Shown here one piece after another: positions 43,740 through 44,590 of a stretch of DNA of 44,590 nucleotides; the first letter of the stretch is position 1; each line of letters begins with the position of its first letter. The translations under genes were made by a program, and so were the position numbers. This DNA comes from Oceanococcus sp. (GTDB lineage: Bacteria > Pseudomonadota > Gammaproteobacteria > Nevskiales > Oceanococcaceae). Location: NCBI GenBank assembly GCA_030147945.1, contig JASBUL010000002.1, positions 1 through 44,590 of the forward strand, read 5' to 3'. The notes under the pieces were generated by a model. It searched no databases, had not been told where the DNA came from, and worked only from the letters and a program-made list of their open reading frames with translations.

Positions 43740-43763
43740 TCACTACTTAATGCGGAAAGAGCC
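43740..43763 (-). repeat. Terminal inverted repeat of the IS, right end
   Basis: Read inward it begins GGCTCTTTCCGCA. It is the partner of the left repeat at 42684-42707 and is the end upstream of the transposase gene. Confidence 0.88.
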
Positions 43764-43771
43764 ATTTCAAA
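43764..43771. repeat. 8-bp target site duplication, right copy
   Basis: ATTTCAAA, identical to 42676-42683. The perfect match shows that the element has not rearranged since insertion. Confidence 0.92.
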
Positions 43772-44466
43772 GCCCTGATTGGAGCCCGAGCCGACACCGC
43801 GCATGTAGATCAACGGGACCAGGCCGCCTTCGACCAGCTTGAAGTTGGGGGCGTACTCGGACAGATCGCTGAGATTCTCGATACCGGCATCGCGAAGCTT
43901 CTCGCCACTCAGCGCGCTGACCGAAATGGGCACGTCGGTCAGACTTTGCTCGCGCTTTTGCGCGGTGACGATGATTTCCTCCAGCACCCGACCGCGCTGC
44001 GCCGGACGTGCGCTGGGCGTGGGTTCTTCCTCCAGGGTGATGGCGGCTGCTTCGCGCTGCGGTGGCGGTGTCGGGCTGGCGGTGGCGCGCGGCTGGTTGT
44101 CGGGCGCGCCGAATAACGCATCCAGATCGTCATCGCCGGACTGGGCTGCGGCCTGGGAAAGACCCAGCCCCAGTACCAGTCCTGACAGCCCACGCCGCCA
44201 CCCGGCGGTCTCCTGTGCACCGTACATAAGTGTCTCCCCCAGAAAGCTTTGCGCCTGGTTGTGGTTATGCGCAAATCAACGGTTGTGTTCCTCGTGCGCG
44301 GATCTCTGGCTGGCCGGAGTCCGCGTTCTGCCCATGATCACGATTGTTGCGGCGAATTGGTTCCCTTGTGTGCCGCCCGCTGTGCTGCAGCGTGGTCCGA
44401 AAGCATGAGTTACCGACCCGTTGCGCCCACTATGCTGTGGTGATCTCAATCATTGCGTAGGCCCTC

Positions 44467-44590
44467 ATGTCGAAGAGCGATCAGATTCAATATGCCGTCG
44501 AAGGCGCGGTAGCGGTGATCACCCTGAACCGTCCCCAGGTGCTGAATGCGTTGACACCAGAGCTGATCAACGATTGGCAGGCGGCGATCG
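44467..44590 (+). CDS. Enoyl-CoA hydratase/isomerase, N-terminal part
   Basis: The first 41 residues of a crotonase (IQYAVEGAVAVITLNRPQVLNALTPELINDW), cut by the window end. The NRPxxxNAL block is the usual N-terminal signature of enoyl-CoA hydratases, which add water to enoyl-CoA in beta-oxidation. It is divergent from the disrupted receptor. The reaction type cannot be fixed without the active-site region. Confidence 0.85.
   Translation, partial: MSKSDQIQYAVEGAVAVITLNRPQVLNALTPELINDWQAAI

Larger units (their letters stand above)
42684..43763 (-). mobile_element. IS1595-family insertion sequence, complete, 1080 bp
   Basis: Both ends carry a 24-bp imperfect terminal repeat (20 of 24 matching, starting GGCTCT), the element is flanked by the direct repeat ATTTCAAA, and it contains one full transposase gene. 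End sequence, 8-bp duplication and transposase type agree with the IS1595 family. It lies in the same orientation as the receptor gene that it splits. Confidence 0.92.
43724..44227 (-). pseudogene. TonB-dependent receptor, N-terminal fragment (IS-disrupted)
   Basis: The first 154 codons of the split receptor: a signal peptide (LSGLVLGLGLSQAAA), an acidic DDDLDALFG (32-40), a proline-rich linker, a TonB-box-like LEEIIVTAQK and the first part of the plug (LSDLSEYAPNFKLVEGGLVPLIYMRGVGS). After the target site the frame runs 13 residues into the element and stops. GGGGGAGAC precedes the ATG. The start region is divergent from an enoyl-CoA hydratase gene with about 240 bases between; apart from likely promoters I see nothing in that gap. 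Confidence 0.9.

Overview
The window is GC-rich, densely coded bacterial chromosome with about 41 genes or gene pieces on both strands, almost no empty space, and no rRNA, tRNA, CRISPR or phage genes that I can see. Several features point to a Gammaproteobacterium able to take up and degrade hydrophobic compounds, and I would guess the Nevskiales/Salinisphaerales neighbourhood. They are a WS/DGAT wax-ester synthase, EthD, P450 and Baeyer-Villiger enzymes, large TonB-dependent receptors, a Vibrio-type TonB2/TtpC energising complex, FabI, and a YjdM close to the E. coli protein. The taxonomic placement is inference.

Layout. (1) Positions 1-8155: the end of a wax-ester synthase, then a leftward run (SDR, 3beta-HSD-like epimerase, EthD-like protein, beta-lactamase-fold esterase) beside a TetR gene. 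These lie divergent from a Baeyer-Villiger-type flavin monooxygenase followed by an alpha/beta hydrolase. Together they look like alcohol to ketone to ester/lactone to acid chemistry. A 22-bp palindrome lies between tetR and the monooxygenase. (2) Positions 8166-18065: mostly housekeeping and mixed genes. They include a PiT phosphate transporter, an MBL-fold hydrolase with HMG-CoA lyase downstream of a textbook Pho box, fabI, a TraB/GumN protein divergent from a DUF4124 protein, another epimerase, an AraC regulator next to a ferritin-like metal-dependent hydrolase, and yjdM behind a clear terminator.

(3) Positions 18083-28727: the most coherent accessory system. A MarR-like regulator is divergent from an aldehyde dehydrogenase. 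Next comes an operon of cytochrome P450, dienoyl-CoA-isomerase-like crotonase, ferredoxin reductase, [2Fe-2S] ferredoxin, NTF2-like protein and a small membrane protein, then a TonB-dependent receptor and an OmpA protein. The same operator core, TGTC-N5-GACA, lies in front of the aldehyde dehydrogenase, the P450 operon and the receptor. I read this as one MarR-controlled uptake-and-oxidation regulon with an unknown substrate.

(4) Positions 28800-36601: a TonB2-type energising operon in the order TtpC-like, ExbD, DUF3450, TtpC-like, ExbB, ExbD, TonB, TPR, ending with a small secreted protein. The TtpC/ExbD pair is duplicated. (5) Positions 36612-44590: a membrane-anchored FMN glutamate-synthase-like protein divergent from a LuxR-type regulator with a lux/las-box-like palindrome between them, a PaaI-type thioesterase, a YghU-type glutathione transferase, and a second TonB-dependent receptor. 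That receptor is split by a 1080-bp IS1595-family element with a perfect 8-bp target duplication. Divergent from it is the start of an enoyl-CoA hydratase gene that runs off the window.
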